A DNA stretch of 51,341 bases from Bacteroidota bacterium (GTDB lineage: Bacteria; Bacteroidota; Bacteroidia; Bacteroidales; JAADGE01): contig JAJRUH010000018.1 of NCBI GenBank assembly GCA_024277895.1, positions 1 through 51,341 of the forward strand, in the 5' to 3' direction. The stretch's first letter is position 1; the number at the start of each line of letters is the position of its first letter. A program made the position numbers and the translations under genes. The notes below the pieces were generated by a model that was not told where the DNA came from, made no database searches, and worked only from the letters and a program-made list of their open reading frames with translations. This document shows, piece by piece, positions 26,794-35,462 of the stretch.

Positions 26794-27903
26794 TTAATTG
26801 GCAGATTTATAGTCTATTTTTTCTCCGGGATAAAAATAAAATTCATTTTTATTATTAATTTTTAAAATATCAATTATTGTGTTTTTATTAATGTCGGGAT
26901 ATGAATAAATATTCCGCCCTATTTTATAAAACAGATTATCCCTTGTATTTATTTTATAAGTTAACTCATCTGTTACAGAAATATCTGTTGTGTGTTGTCG
27001 AGAGGTTGTTGATTTATGTATATCAAAAAAATAATTAAACATAAATAATGCGTTGATAATTAAAAATATAAATACTAAGACTGCAATTCGTTTTAAATTT
27101 TTTTTCTTTTTCTCGGATTTAGGTATATAGTTTTTTCCCGATTTATTCCCTGTATTGTAAAATTGTATAATCTGAACAGTAATATTGTCGTTTCCTCCGG
27201 CTTTTAATGCTTTTTTAATCAGTGTATTTGCCTTCTTTTTTACATCTTTTTCTTCTTTTAAAATTGTGAGTATTTCCTCATCGGTTATTTCATTATGCAG
27301 ACCGTCTGAACACATTAAAATTAAATCATTGTCCGCAGGAAAAATCGGCTTTTGATTAATATCGGGTTTAACTTGTTCATTTATGCCTACGGCATTATAA
27401 ATAATGTTTTTTTGCGGATAATCATCTGCTTCCTTTATTGTGATTTTCTTTTCTTTCAACAATTTCATAACCAAAGAATGGTCTTTGGTAAGTTGAAATA
27501 ATTTTTTGCCGGTTTGATAATAAATTCTGCTGTCTCCGGCATGTGCAAAAAACACTTTATTGTCTCTTATCAAAACAATCGTAAGTGTGGTTCCGGGAAA
27601 AACATTAATTTCCGGTTGTGCTAATTTTTCTCTTATTTGATTGTTTGCAAAATTTATTGCTTCTGATAATAATTTTTTTTCGTCATCGTACCAATCTTCG
27701 GAAACAAACTTTTTAATATGTTTCATTGTTTGTTTTGCGGCCTTTTTCCCGTCGGGAATTCCGCCCATTCCGTCACAAAGCACAAATACGGCTCCGTTGA
27801 CACTTTCAAAATAATCAAAAGCATCTTGGTTTTCTTCACGAATAAGTCCTTTATGCGATTTTCCGCAAACTTGATATATTTTTAATTGTTGTGTTTGGCT
27901 CAC
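26794..27903 (-). CDS. PP2C-type Ser/Thr phosphatase with membrane anchor and LysM-like tail
   Basis: 369 residues from a GTG start. The PP2C domain (about 8-250) has all metal-site motifs: REENQD (22-27), CDGMGG (Asp44), AHAGDSR, CSDGLHNEI (Asp200) and GGNDNITV (Asp239). A Lys-rich stretch and one membrane segment (about 273-293) follow, then about 75 outside residues resembling a LysM fold (YKINTRDNLFYKIG, ILKINN, FYPGEKI; about 315-363). Most PP2C proteins are soluble, so anchoring with a wall-type module is unusual. It lies upstream of the kinase on the same strand and probably reverses its phosphorylations. Confidence 0.88.
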   Translation of the reverse strand: MSQTQQLKIYQVCGKSHKGLIREENQDAFDYFESVNGAVFVLCDGMGGIPDGKKAAKQTMKHIKKFVSEDWYDDEKKLLSEAINFANNQIREKLAQPEINVFPGTTLTIVLIRDNKVFFAHAGDSRIYYQTGKKLFQLTKDHSLVMKLLKEKKITIKEADDYPQKNIIYNAVGINEQVKPDINQKPIFPADNDLILMCSDGLHNEITDEEILTILKEEKDVKKKANTLIKKALKAGGNDNITVQIIQFYNTGNKSGKNYIPKSEKKKKNLKRIAVLVFIFLIINALFMFNYFFDIHKSTTSRQHTTDISVTDELTYKINTRDNLFYKIGRNIYSYPDINKNTIIDILKINNKNEFYFYPGEKIDYKSAN

Positions 27904-27979
27904 CTCTGATAAAACTTGTTGTAAAATTAATGATTTTTCGGAGATTAAAAGCTAAAATCTTTAAATCAAAACAATTTTT

Positions 27980-27987
27980 TACTTTTG
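27980..27987 (+). promoter_or_regulatory. -7 box for the sulfotransferase-glycan operon
   Basis: TACTTTTG matches TAnnTTTG, 18 bases upstream of the TTG start of the sulfotransferase gene. A TTTA at 27960-27963 is a weak -33 candidate. Confidence 0.45.
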
Positions 27988-28005
27988 TGAAAAGATAGCT
28001 TTCTT

Positions 28006-28857
28006 TTGAAAAAAGTAATTTACATAGCAGGTTTGGGACATTCGGGTTCTACAATTTTGGATATGGCTTTGGGTTGTCATTCGAAAATTGTCGGATTAGG
28101 AGAAATATATGCCGTTTTTAATAAAAAAAATCCTGACGCATTATTTAAAAATTCTACATGCTCTTGCGGAGAAAAAGGAAAAGATTGTGATTTTTGGAAA
28201 GATTTACAAGAAATTTCCTCTTCAGAAAATTCAACAAAAAAAAAATACAAAAAACTGATTAGTGTTTTTACGAAAAAATACGGAAAAGATATGATTTTGC
28301 TCGACAGTTCAAAGAATTCGTATCCGTATCTTAAATTTCTGAATAAAAAATATGATTTACGAGTTATTTATCTGACAAGAGATTTTAGAAATTGGACTTA
28401 TTCTCGATTTGAAAGAACCGGAAAACCTATGATTTTTTTGGCTTTAAGGTGGTTTCTCGAAAACAAAAAACTTTTATTTGTTTTAAAAAAATACAAAATT
28501 AATAAAATGTCTGTCGGTTATGAAGAACTTGCTTTATATCCGGAATTTATTTTAAAAAAAATAAGTGCTTTTGTAAATGTTGAATTTTCCGAAAATATGT
28601 TAAATCCGGATAATACAAACAGCCATATCATAAACGGCAACATCAGCAGAATTGATAAAGAAAAAAGAACCGGATTTTTTTATGATTCGCGTTGGCTGAC
28701 ATCCGGAAGACTTATGCGAATAACAGGCATTTTGTCTTTTTTGAATAAAATGAATAATCGCTTGGTGTATTCAAATATTTCGGAAAGCAAAGAAGGAGAT
28801 TTTTACATTTTCGGAAAACAAAAAAAAGAAACATTATTAAAGGAACATAACGAGTAA
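28006..28857 (+). CDS. Sulfotransferase family protein (TTG start)
   Basis: 283 residues starting at a TTG; there is no usable ATG upstream. The N-terminus IAGLGHSGSTILDMALG is the 5'-phosphosulfate-binding P-loop of PAPS-dependent sulfotransferases. LLDSSKNSYPYLKFL and VIYLTRDFRNWTYSR correspond to the 3'-phosphate-binding part. A CSCGEKGKDCDFW insertion (about 53-65) is cysteine-rich. It would transfer sulfate to a sugar or lipid acceptor in the cytoplasm. It heads a run of four closely spaced genes (GNAT-like, glycosyltransferase, flippase), so a glycan acceptor is likely. Confidence 0.8.
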   Translation: MKKVIYIAGLGHSGSTILDMALGCHSKIVGLGEIYAVFNKKNPDALFKNSTCSCGEKGKDCDFWKDLQEISSSENSTKKKYKKLISVFTKKYGKDMILLDSSKNSYPYLKFLNKKYDLRVIYLTRDFRNWTYSRFERTGKPMIFLALRWFLENKKLLFVLKKYKINKMSVGYEELALYPEFILKKISAFVNVEFSENMLNPDNTNSHIINGNISRIDKEKRTGFFYDSRWLTSGRLMRITGILSFLNKMNNRLVYSNISESKEGDFYIFGKQKKETLLKEHNE

Positions 28858-28861
28858 TGAT

Positions 28862-29764
28862 TTGAAAATAAAATACTTAACACATAAAAAAATTAACAAA
28901 GAGTTGTGGGACAAAAAAATTTCACGCGCTGCAAACACTCGGATATATGCTTATTCCGGCTTGCTTGATATTACATCTCCCGAATGGAATGCTTTGGTTT
29001 CGGAAAATTATGAATTTATTATGCCGTTGACCGTAAGGAAGAAATTTTTTATTCCGTATATTACACAGCCGAAATTTACGCAGCAAACCGGTATTTTTTC
29101 CGAAAATGAAATTACCGAAAACATAGTTTTTGATTTTATTAATTCAATTCCCGAAAAATATAAATTCCGAATAATACATTTAAATTCTCAAAATAAAGTT
29201 TCTGCAAATTACATTTTTGAAAGACCAAATCATTTATTAAACTTAAATTCTGCTTACGATATTTTATTCAAAAACTTTTCATACAATACCAAAAGAAATA
29301 TTAAAAAAGCTTTTTCCCGCAAACTTATATTTGATAAAAATATTTCAATTGATGATGCCGTTTTTCTGAAAAAACAAAATAATATTAATTCATTAACCGA
29401 AAGAGATTTAATGAAGCTGAAAAAACTTATTCTGTTTACCGAAAAACATTTTAAAATAAAAATTTACGGAGTAAAAAGTGAAATGCAGAAATTAATATCC
29501 GTTGCAGTTTTCAGTTTTTGCAAAAATCGAGTTTATCTTCCGCTTATTGCCTCATCGGAAGAAGGAAAAAAATCTTTTGCTGCATTTTTAATTTTTAATG
29601 ATTTTATAAAAGATTATTCAAATAAAAACCTAATACTTGATTTTGAAGGTTCAGGTTTGCCGGGCGTTGCTCGTTTTTTTGAAGGATGGGGCGCAAAACC
29701 GGAAAGCTATTACGTCCTTAAACAAAATAATTTACCTTTGTTGTTAAAAGTCCTGAAAAAATGA
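28862..29764 (+). CDS. GNAT/FemAB-like protein (TTG start)
   Basis: 300 residues starting at a TTG 4 bases after the previous stop. The opening pattern (INKELWDKKI, IYAYSGLLDITSPEWNALV, FIMPLTVRKKFFIPYITQPKFTQQTGIF) is that of a Bacteroidota protein family with a double GNAT-like, FemAB-like fold. The C-terminal LDFEGSGLPGVARFFEGWGAKPESYY is its second conserved block. These proteins are thought to transfer acyl or aminoacyl groups to sugars or peptides; activity is not established. It overlaps the next gene by ATGA, so it belongs to the glycan operon. Confidence 0.7.
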   Translation: MKIKYLTHKKINKELWDKKISRAANTRIYAYSGLLDITSPEWNALVSENYEFIMPLTVRKKFFIPYITQPKFTQQTGIFSENEITENIVFDFINSIPEKYKFRIIHLNSQNKVSANYIFERPNHLLNLNSAYDILFKNFSYNTKRNIKKAFSRKLIFDKNISIDDAVFLKKQNNINSLTERDLMKLKKLILFTEKHFKIKIYGVKSEMQKLISVAVFSFCKNRVYLPLIASSEEGKKSFAAFLIFNDFIKDYSNKNLILDFEGSGLPGVARFFEGWGAKPESYYVLKQNNLPLLLKVLKK

Positions 29765-30921
29765 ATAAACTTCATGTTTTGTTTCTTGCTTCATGGTATC
29801 CGAATAAATTAAAACCTCAAAACGGAAATTTTATAAAAAGACATGCCGAAGCTGTTTCGGCATTTTGCAAAGTTTCGGTAATTCACGTAAGAGCAAATAT
29901 CCAAAAAGAAAAGTTTATTATTGATATTAATAAAACAGAAAATCTGCACGAATACATTTGTTATTATAAAAAACATACGCTTAATATTCCGTTGATTTCA
30001 CATTTTATTAAAATCAACAAAAAAATAAAAGCATACAAAAAAACATATCGCCTTATTTCCGAAAAACAGGAAAAAATTAACATTATACATTTAAACGTTA
30101 TGCTTCCTGCCGGAATTTATGCTTTGGTTTTAAAAAAGAAATACAAAATTCCTTATGTCATAACGGAACATTGGACAAAATTTTTAAATCCTTCGGAATT
30201 TTCTTCTTCCGAAAAAAAGATAATCAGAAAAATTGCAAAAAATTCTTCCGGAATTTGTCCGGTTTCCGAAAATTTAAAACAAAATTTAATAAATTTTGAA
30301 ATAAACGGAAACTTTGCGGTAATTCCGAATGTTGTAAATGCAAATATTTTTTATCCCGAAACAAAAGAAACAAAGCATAAAATCGTCAAAATACTTCATA
30401 TTTCGCATCTTGACGACAAGCATAAAAACATAAGCGGAATTTTAAACGTTATTAAGAAATTAAGTTCTGAAAGGGGTGATTTTACAATAACAATTTCCGG
30501 GAACAGAAATTTAGAACAACATAAAAAATATGCGAAAAAAATAGGTATTCCGGAAAATATTATTTCATTTGAAGGAGAGAAAACATCCGAAGAAGTTGCA
30601 GAATCAATGCGAAAACATGATATTTTTGTAATGTTCAGCAATTATGAAAATTTACCTTGCGTAATTTCGGAAGCCCACATGTGCGGAATACCGGTAATTA
30701 GTTCGGATGTCGGCGGTGTGTCAGAAATGATTGACAAAGATAACGGAATTTTAACCGAAAAAGGCAACGAAAAAGACTTCAAAGAAAAACTTTCTTTAAT
30801 GATTGATAATATTGAAAAATATTCTCCCCTTCTGATTTCAATAAAAGCACAAAACAGATACGGGTATGAAACCGTCGCAAAGAAATATTTAACCTTGTAT
30901 GAAAAAATACTTAATAAATAA
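29761..30921 (+). CDS. Glycosyltransferase family 4
   Basis: 386 residues, GT-B fold. N-terminal domain MNKLHVLFLASWYPNKLKPQNGNFIKRHAEA is a typical GT4 acceptor-side start. The C-terminal nucleotide-sugar domain has ISFEGEKTSEEVAESMRKHDIFVMFSNYENLPCVISEAHMCGIPVISSDVGG with the Glu-x7-Glu arrangement (E of YEN and E of SEAH). It would add a sugar to a lipid-linked glycan. Start overlaps the previous stop by ATGA; the flippase gene follows 3 bases after the stop. Confidence 0.9.
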   Translation: MNKLHVLFLASWYPNKLKPQNGNFIKRHAEAVSAFCKVSVIHVRANIQKEKFIIDINKTENLHEYICYYKKHTLNIPLISHFIKINKKIKAYKKTYRLISEKQEKINIIHLNVMLPAGIYALVLKKKYKIPYVITEHWTKFLNPSEFSSSEKKIIRKIAKNSSGICPVSENLKQNLINFEINGNFAVIPNVVNANIFYPETKETKHKIVKILHISHLDDKHKNISGILNVIKKLSSERGDFTITISGNRNLEQHKKYAKKIGIPENIISFEGEKTSEEVAESMRKHDIFVMFSNYENLPCVISEAHMCGIPVISSDVGGVSEMIDKDNGILTEKGNEKDFKEKLSLMIDNIEKYSPLLISIKAQNRYGYETVAKKYLTLYEKILNK

Positions 30922-30924
30922 AGT

Positions 30925-32211
30925 GTGATACGTAACATTTTAAATACTGTTTTTGTGCGAGTTTTTAATGCTGCAATTACTCTTATAATTGTTATAATCA
31001 ACTCAAACGTAATAGGTGCCGAAGGAATGGGAACCGTCAGCCTTATTATTCTTGCCGTTTCAATTTTTATTTTGATAACCGGCTTTGTATCAGGGGCTTT
31101 GGTGTATTTTGTCCCACGAGAAAATAATTTTTATTTAGTTTTTATTTCTTGGAGTTGGACAATAATTTCTTTTGTTTTATTTTTTATTTTTATGTTATAT
31201 GTTCCTATTGTTCCCGAAAAATACATTATTCACGTTTCCGCACTTTCTTTAATTTTTGCCGGTTCAAATATTCATGAAAAAATCTTAACCGGAAAAGAAA
31301 AAATTACCTCCGTAAATATTATTGCTTTAGTTCGTGTTTTGCTGTTAATTATTTCTTTGTCTGTTTTATATTTTTACTTTCATCAAAAATCCGTAATTTC
31401 ATATATTTATTCCTTATATATTTCATATTCTTCGGGGTTTTTATTCTCTGTTTTTTTTGTTAAAAAATACATAAATCCGGAAAAGCCGAAAAACATTTTT
31501 CCTTTATTTAAACGGGTAATAAAATTAAGTTCGTATAACGCTTTCGGAAATATCGTTCAAAAACTTAACTATCGATTAAGCTATTATTTAATTGAATATT
31601 TTTTAGGAATAAAAGCTTTAGGGCAATTTTCGGTTGCGGTTCAAATAAGTGAAAGTACGCTGATAATAAGCAGGAGTATTGCTTTTGTTCATTATTCTAA
31701 AATTTCTAATCTGAAAAACAAGTTAAAAAGTATAAAAATTACGAAATCTTTAATCAAACTTACTTTCATTATCTCGGCATTGATTATTTTTGTTTTGTCC
31801 GTTATTCCCTCCGGAACGTATTCTTTTGTCTTCGGAAAAGAATTTCCGAAAATAAATTCAAACATTTTAAGTCTGTCTTTCGGAATAGTTTTTCTTTCCG
31901 TAACAATGATTTTCAGCTCATATTTTGCCGGTATCGGAAAGCATTATTACAATACATATTCTTCCCTTGCCGGATTTTTTATTACTGTTTTGCTCGGGTT
32001 TATATTAATTCCGGAATTTAAACTTCTCGGAGCCGGACTTACGGCAAGTTTTTCCTATACATCTTCTCTTTTGTTTCAATTCTTTTTAATGAAGAAACAC
32101 GAAAAAATAAAAATACAAGATTTATTCATAAAAAAAGAAGACATAAAATTATTTAAAGATGTTGTTTTCTCCGGAATTTTAAAACCGCACAAACAAAACA
32201 ACGGCACCTAA
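30925..32211 (+). CDS. Polysaccharide flippase (Wzx/MOP type), GTG start
   Basis: 428 residues from a GTG, with about 12-14 membrane segments and the MOP-superfamily opening (a short cytoplasmic N-terminus, then NVIGAEGMGTVSLIILAVSIF). Positive residues line the loops. It would flip a lipid-linked oligosaccharide across the inner membrane. It closes the operon of sulfotransferase, GNAT-like and glycosyltransferase genes. Its last 33 bases overlap the 3' end of the convergent FHA gene, so no room exists for a separate terminator. Confidence 0.85.
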   Translation: MIRNILNTVFVRVFNAAITLIIVIINSNVIGAEGMGTVSLIILAVSIFILITGFVSGALVYFVPRENNFYLVFISWSWTIISFVLFFIFMLYVPIVPEKYIIHVSALSLIFAGSNIHEKILTGKEKITSVNIIALVRVLLLIISLSVLYFYFHQKSVISYIYSLYISYSSGFLFSVFFVKKYINPEKPKNIFPLFKRVIKLSSYNAFGNIVQKLNYRLSYYLIEYFLGIKALGQFSVAVQISESTLIISRSIAFVHYSKISNLKNKLKSIKITKSLIKLTFIISALIIFVLSVIPSGTYSFVFGKEFPKINSNILSLSFGIVFLSVTMIFSSYFAGIGKHYYNTYSSLAGFFITVLLGFILIPEFKLLGAGLTASFSYTSSLLFQFFLMKKHEKIKIQDLFIKKEDIKLFKDVVFSGILKPHKQNNGT

Positions 32212-33489
32212 TTTAATTTGGTCTTTTGTTTTCAAAGTTTGTTTTTTAACCTTTTTTTTGTTTACAACAACCCCGTTTGTACTTCCCAAATCCTGAATTA
32301 CAAACTCTTGGCTTTGTTTGTTAATAATAGCGTGATTTCCGGAAACCGTAGCATCCGGAATAACAATGTCGTTATCCGGATTTCGTCCGATTCTGATTAA
32401 GTGCTTTTCAAAAAAATACGTTTTATTCAGCCCTTTTCCTTTAATATTTATTTCAATAGGTTTAACAACAATAACCGGTTCAATATCGGGTGTCTCCGAA
32501 TTGATTATATCTTTTTTATTTCTGTATTTTTTATTTTTAGCCAGTAAAAACAAGGTAATTAACAACAAAACAGACGAAAAGATTGTCAGATAGATTTCTT
32601 TCCCTGAAAACTTTTGTTGTTCCGGTTTTTTTATTGTAAAACTTTGTGAAATTCGATTATAAGAAATTTTTATTTGTACTTCTGCTTTATTTTCAGTTAC
32701 CCGAAATATTATACTTTTTAAATTCGATTTCGTGTTTTGTGTTTCCAAAGAAATGTCTTCTTTATAGCGTTCTAATATTTTTTTAAAGTCCCTGTTTTTA
32801 GAACTTTGTGTGTACATTCCTCCGGAATTCATACAAATATCAATAAGTTTATCTTCAATTTCTTTTTTCAGAAGTTTTGTTTGCAGTATATAAATCGGAG
32901 CAGGCACCTTTTTTTGCATTCCCGTACAAAAATTCAGTTCAAAATCTTCAAAATTACCGATTATTATAATTCCTGTACTTTTCAATTCCGAATTTTCGGA
33001 AAATAATTCATCCTGTATAGCTTTTTGATAATTACAATTATCATTTTGTAATAATCCGGGTGTCTTATTTTCTAAATAACTTATAAAAAAACTTTTATTT
33101 TTACTGAATACCGGACTTAAATATTGTATTACTGTTTTTCCCTTTTTTGTTTTATACATTATTCCGACATTAAGCATATCGTTTTTTTTCAACCCTTTAA
33201 TTTCCTTCGACAGCTCTTTTCTTAATTTTTCATAATCAAAATCGGGAAGTAAATACAGCAGCCTTTTGTCCTGTTTTATTTTTGTGAACGGAATGTCCGA
33301 AGCAGCAAATTGTATTTTTTTATTATTCTCATAAATTGATAATTTGCTTGTATCTGTTTTTTTTTCGGCTTTTATTATCATTTCTATTTTAGGAAATCCG
33401 GAATTATCAATCTTTATGATTTTTATCTCTTTTTGTGCAAGTAACTGAACGGGTATTAATACTGCAAAAAATAAGGTTTTAAGCTTCAT
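32179..33489 (-). CDS. Membrane-anchored FHA domain protein
   Basis: 436 residues. A signal peptide (about 1-18, MKLKTLFFAVLIPVQLLAQ) starts a roughly 280-residue outside domain, followed by one membrane segment (about 299-317) and a cytoplasmic FHA domain at the C-terminus (about 354-436) with GRNPDNDIVI, VSGNHAII and GSTNGVVVN, including the Arg, Ser and His/Asn of the phosphothreonine pocket. It would bind phospho-Thr targets, plausibly products of the kinase encoded 5.5 kb away on the same strand. The outside domain resembles no family I can name. TAACTTTG on the minus strand (33516-33509) is a candidate -7 box. Confidence 0.85.
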   Translation of the reverse strand: MKLKTLFFAVLIPVQLLAQKEIKIIKIDNSGFPKIEMIIKAEKKTDTSKLSIYENNKKIQFAASDIPFTKIKQDKRLLYLLPDFDYEKLRKELSKEIKGLKKNDMLNVGIMYKTKKGKTVIQYLSPVFSKNKSFFISYLENKTPGLLQNDNCNYQKAIQDELFSENSELKSTGIIIIGNFEDFELNFCTGMQKKVPAPIYILQTKLLKKEIEDKLIDICMNSGGMYTQSSKNRDFKKILERYKEDISLETQNTKSNLKSIIFRVTENKAEVQIKISYNRISQSFTIKKPEQQKFSGKEIYLTIFSSVLLLITLFLLAKNKKYRNKKDIINSETPDIEPVIVVKPIEINIKGKGLNKTYFFEKHLIRIGRNPDNDIVIPDATVSGNHAIINKQSQEFVIQDLGSTNGVVVNKKKVKKQTLKTKDQIKLGAVVLFVRF

Positions 33490-33641
33490 ATGATATAATA
33501 TTATTTAACAAAGTTAAAATTTTTATTCCGAATTGTTTTGGCTTTAAAAATTTTAACGATACCTTTAATCGGCAATTTAATCATAAACGGAAAAACAATA
33601 TCACACAAAAACAACTAATCGAAATTAAACAATGTAATTTA

Positions 33642-33883
33642 GGGCTTGCTGAAAAGCTCAGATGTGCGTCTATTTTGGATTTTGTAAGATGTAGATGTAT
33701 ATAAATACTTCAAATTGAACAAAATACAAAAGAGATGTGCAGCTGAGCAGCAAAAATTCGGTAGTTTTATCAAAATAAGCGCAAGGGTTTCAAGATGTTT
33801 CATTCAAAAACTTTGCACTTTATCACAAAAATACAAGTATAAAGTATTGAATTACAATATATTTAGCGTTTTTCAGCAAGCCC
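33642..33883 (+). mobile_element. MITE-like element, copy 2 (242 bp)
   Basis: Begins GGGCTTGCTGAAAA and ends TTTTCAGCAAGCCC, the perfect inverse. Flanks read TAATTTA and GAATTTA, one mismatch in seven. By eye it differs from copy 3 at about 12 of 242 positions and has the same length. Near the left end GCTCAG pairs with CTGAGC about 80 bases on. The right-hand internal hairpin is imperfect here. The 447-base gap between the FHA gene and the next gene contains this element and otherwise nothing recognisable; the next gene starts 53 bases downstream. Confidence 0.85.
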
Positions 33884-33936
33884 GAATTTATATTTCTCTC
33901 CGGTTATGCAAAAAGTTATTTTAGAAATATTCTAAA

Positions 33937-34668
33937 ATGATTTTCCGGAAAAAATTATTATTGAAAAAATTAAATAAAATGGATTTATACGGTAAAAAAT
34001 CAAAAAGTATTCCGCAAAAACTGATTATTATCGGTTTAGAGTTAATTTTATTATATTTTGCATATTACATCCTGTTTAATAAGGGCGGAACAGAAATTTA
34101 CAAGCGTTTCGGAATTGCAATGCCTGAAGGAAATTTATATCGCAGAATAATTATTTTCTGTTTTTCCTTTATTGTTTTTCTGAGAATTACTTTTGCAATG
34201 TTTGTATTCGTTAAAAGACGAATACCGTTTGAAGAAGCAATAAGTATTCCTTTTGCTTTCGCTCTGTATTACATAGGTTTTGCCGTATTCGGTTACGGAA
34301 CGCAAACTCCTGTCGGAATTTTTGACTATTTCGGAGTTGCAGTATTTTTATTCGGTTCATATTTAAATACTTTTTCGGAATATCAAAGATACAAATGGAA
34401 AAAAGACCCGAATAACAAGGGAAAACTCTATACTATAAAACTGTTCAGGCATTCAATGCACATTAATTATTTTGGTGATTTACTGTGGGTTATAGGATAT
34501 TCAATATTAACACTAAATATTTGGTCTGTTTGGATTCCGATTTTATTATTTTTCTTTTTCATATTCTTTAACATTCCGAAATTAGATACTTATTTAGCTG
34601 AAAAGTATAAAACTCAATTTAGTAATTACAAAAAACAAACTAAAAAATTCATTCCTTTTATATACTAA
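33937..34668 (+). CDS. DUF1295 / isoprenylcysteine-methyltransferase-like membrane protein
   Basis: 243 residues with about six membrane segments. The C-terminal part has GKLYTIKLFRHSMHINYFGDLLWVIG, the motif of the DUF1295 and ICMT-like group (normally LyRysRHPNYfGe), in which the His and Asn contact the cofactor. The Pro is replaced here (HSMHINYFG), but the spacing is kept. Members are poorly characterised membrane methyltransferase- or reductase-like proteins. Two starts are possible: ATG at 33937 or an internal ATG at 33979; the second gives the more typical N-terminus (MDLYGKKSK). The LolA-like gene begins 10 bases downstream on the same strand. Confidence 0.7.
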   Translation: MIFRKKLLLKKLNKMDLYGKKSKSIPQKLIIIGLELILLYFAYYILFNKGGTEIYKRFGIAMPEGNLYRRIIIFCFSFIVFLRITFAMFVFVKRRIPFEEAISIPFAFALYYIGFAVFGYGTQTPVGIFDYFGVAVFLFGSYLNTFSEYQRYKWKKDPNNKGKLYTIKLFRHSMHINYFGDLLWVIGYSILTLNIWSVWIPILLFFFFIFFNIPKLDTYLAEKYKTQFSNYKKQTKKFIPFIY

Positions 34669-34678
34669 AATTTATACT

Positions 34679-35431
34679 ATGAAAATATATAAATCTTTTT
34701 TGTTTTTCGGTATTTTTTCCTTTTTAACCGGAATAACATATTCACAAAATGCAACGGAAATAATAAAAAAAGCCGATAAAAAATTCAGGGGAAATTCGGC
34801 TAAAGCTGAAATGACTATGACAATTGTCCGCCCGACCTGGAAACGAACATTAAAATTCAAAACCTGGGGAAAAGGAAATGATTATTCTTTGGCTTTAATA
34901 ACTTATCCGCCGAAGGAAAAAGGACAAACTTTTTTAAAGCGAAAAAACGAAATGTGGACTTGGAATCCTAAAATTTCTCGCTTAATAAAAATGCCGCCTT
35001 CGCTAATGTCGCAAGGATGGATGGGTTCCGATTACTCAAATGACGATATTTTAAAAGAATCTTCAATCGTAAATGATTATTCTCACAAAATAATAGGGTC
35101 GGAAAAAATTGACGGCATTGATTGTTACAAAATTGAACTGATCCCGAAAGAAGATGCCGTTGTAATTTGGAGAAAACTTATAAAATGGATAAGCAAAGAA
35201 GAATATAATCAAATGAAATCGGAATATTATGATGAAGACGGATATTTGGTTAAAACCGAAATTTCATCATCGGTAAAACTTATGGGTAATAAAAAAATTC
35301 CGACTCATATTGAAATAATTCCGGCAGAAGAGCCGAATCATAAAACAATTGTGGATATAAATTCTATGATTTTTGATATTCCGATTAACGATAACTTTTT
35401 TTCACAGCAAAATATGAAACGTGTAAAATAA
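34679..35431 (+). CDS. Outer-membrane lipoprotein-sorting (LolA-like) protein
   Basis: 250 residues with a cleavable signal (about 1-21, ending GITYSQ). The mature part matches the LolA-like family PF17131/COG2834: ATEIIKKADKKFRGNSAKAEMTMTIVRPTWKRTLKFKTWGKG and MWTWNPKISRLIKMPPSLMSQGWMGSDYSNDDIL. These periplasmic proteins hold hydrophobic ligands and are nearly always encoded beside FtsX/LolE-type ABC permeases, as here. It opens a six-gene set (LolA-like, three permeases, ATPase, outer-membrane protein). Cargo is unknown; lipoproteins or lipids are the natural candidates. Confidence 0.85.
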   Translation: MKIYKSFLFFGIFSFLTGITYSQNATEIIKKADKKFRGNSAKAEMTMTIVRPTWKRTLKFKTWGKGNDYSLALITYPPKEKGQTFLKRKNEMWTWNPKISRLIKMPPSLMSQGWMGSDYSNDDILKESSIVNDYSHKIIGSEKIDGIDCYKIELIPKEDAVVIWRKLIKWISKEEYNQMKSEYYDEDGYLVKTEISSSVKLMGNKKIPTHIEIIPAEEPNHKTIVDINSMIFDIPINDNFFSQQNMKRVK

Positions 35432-35462
35432 TTATTCTTTCACATTCTGATAAAAAATAAAA

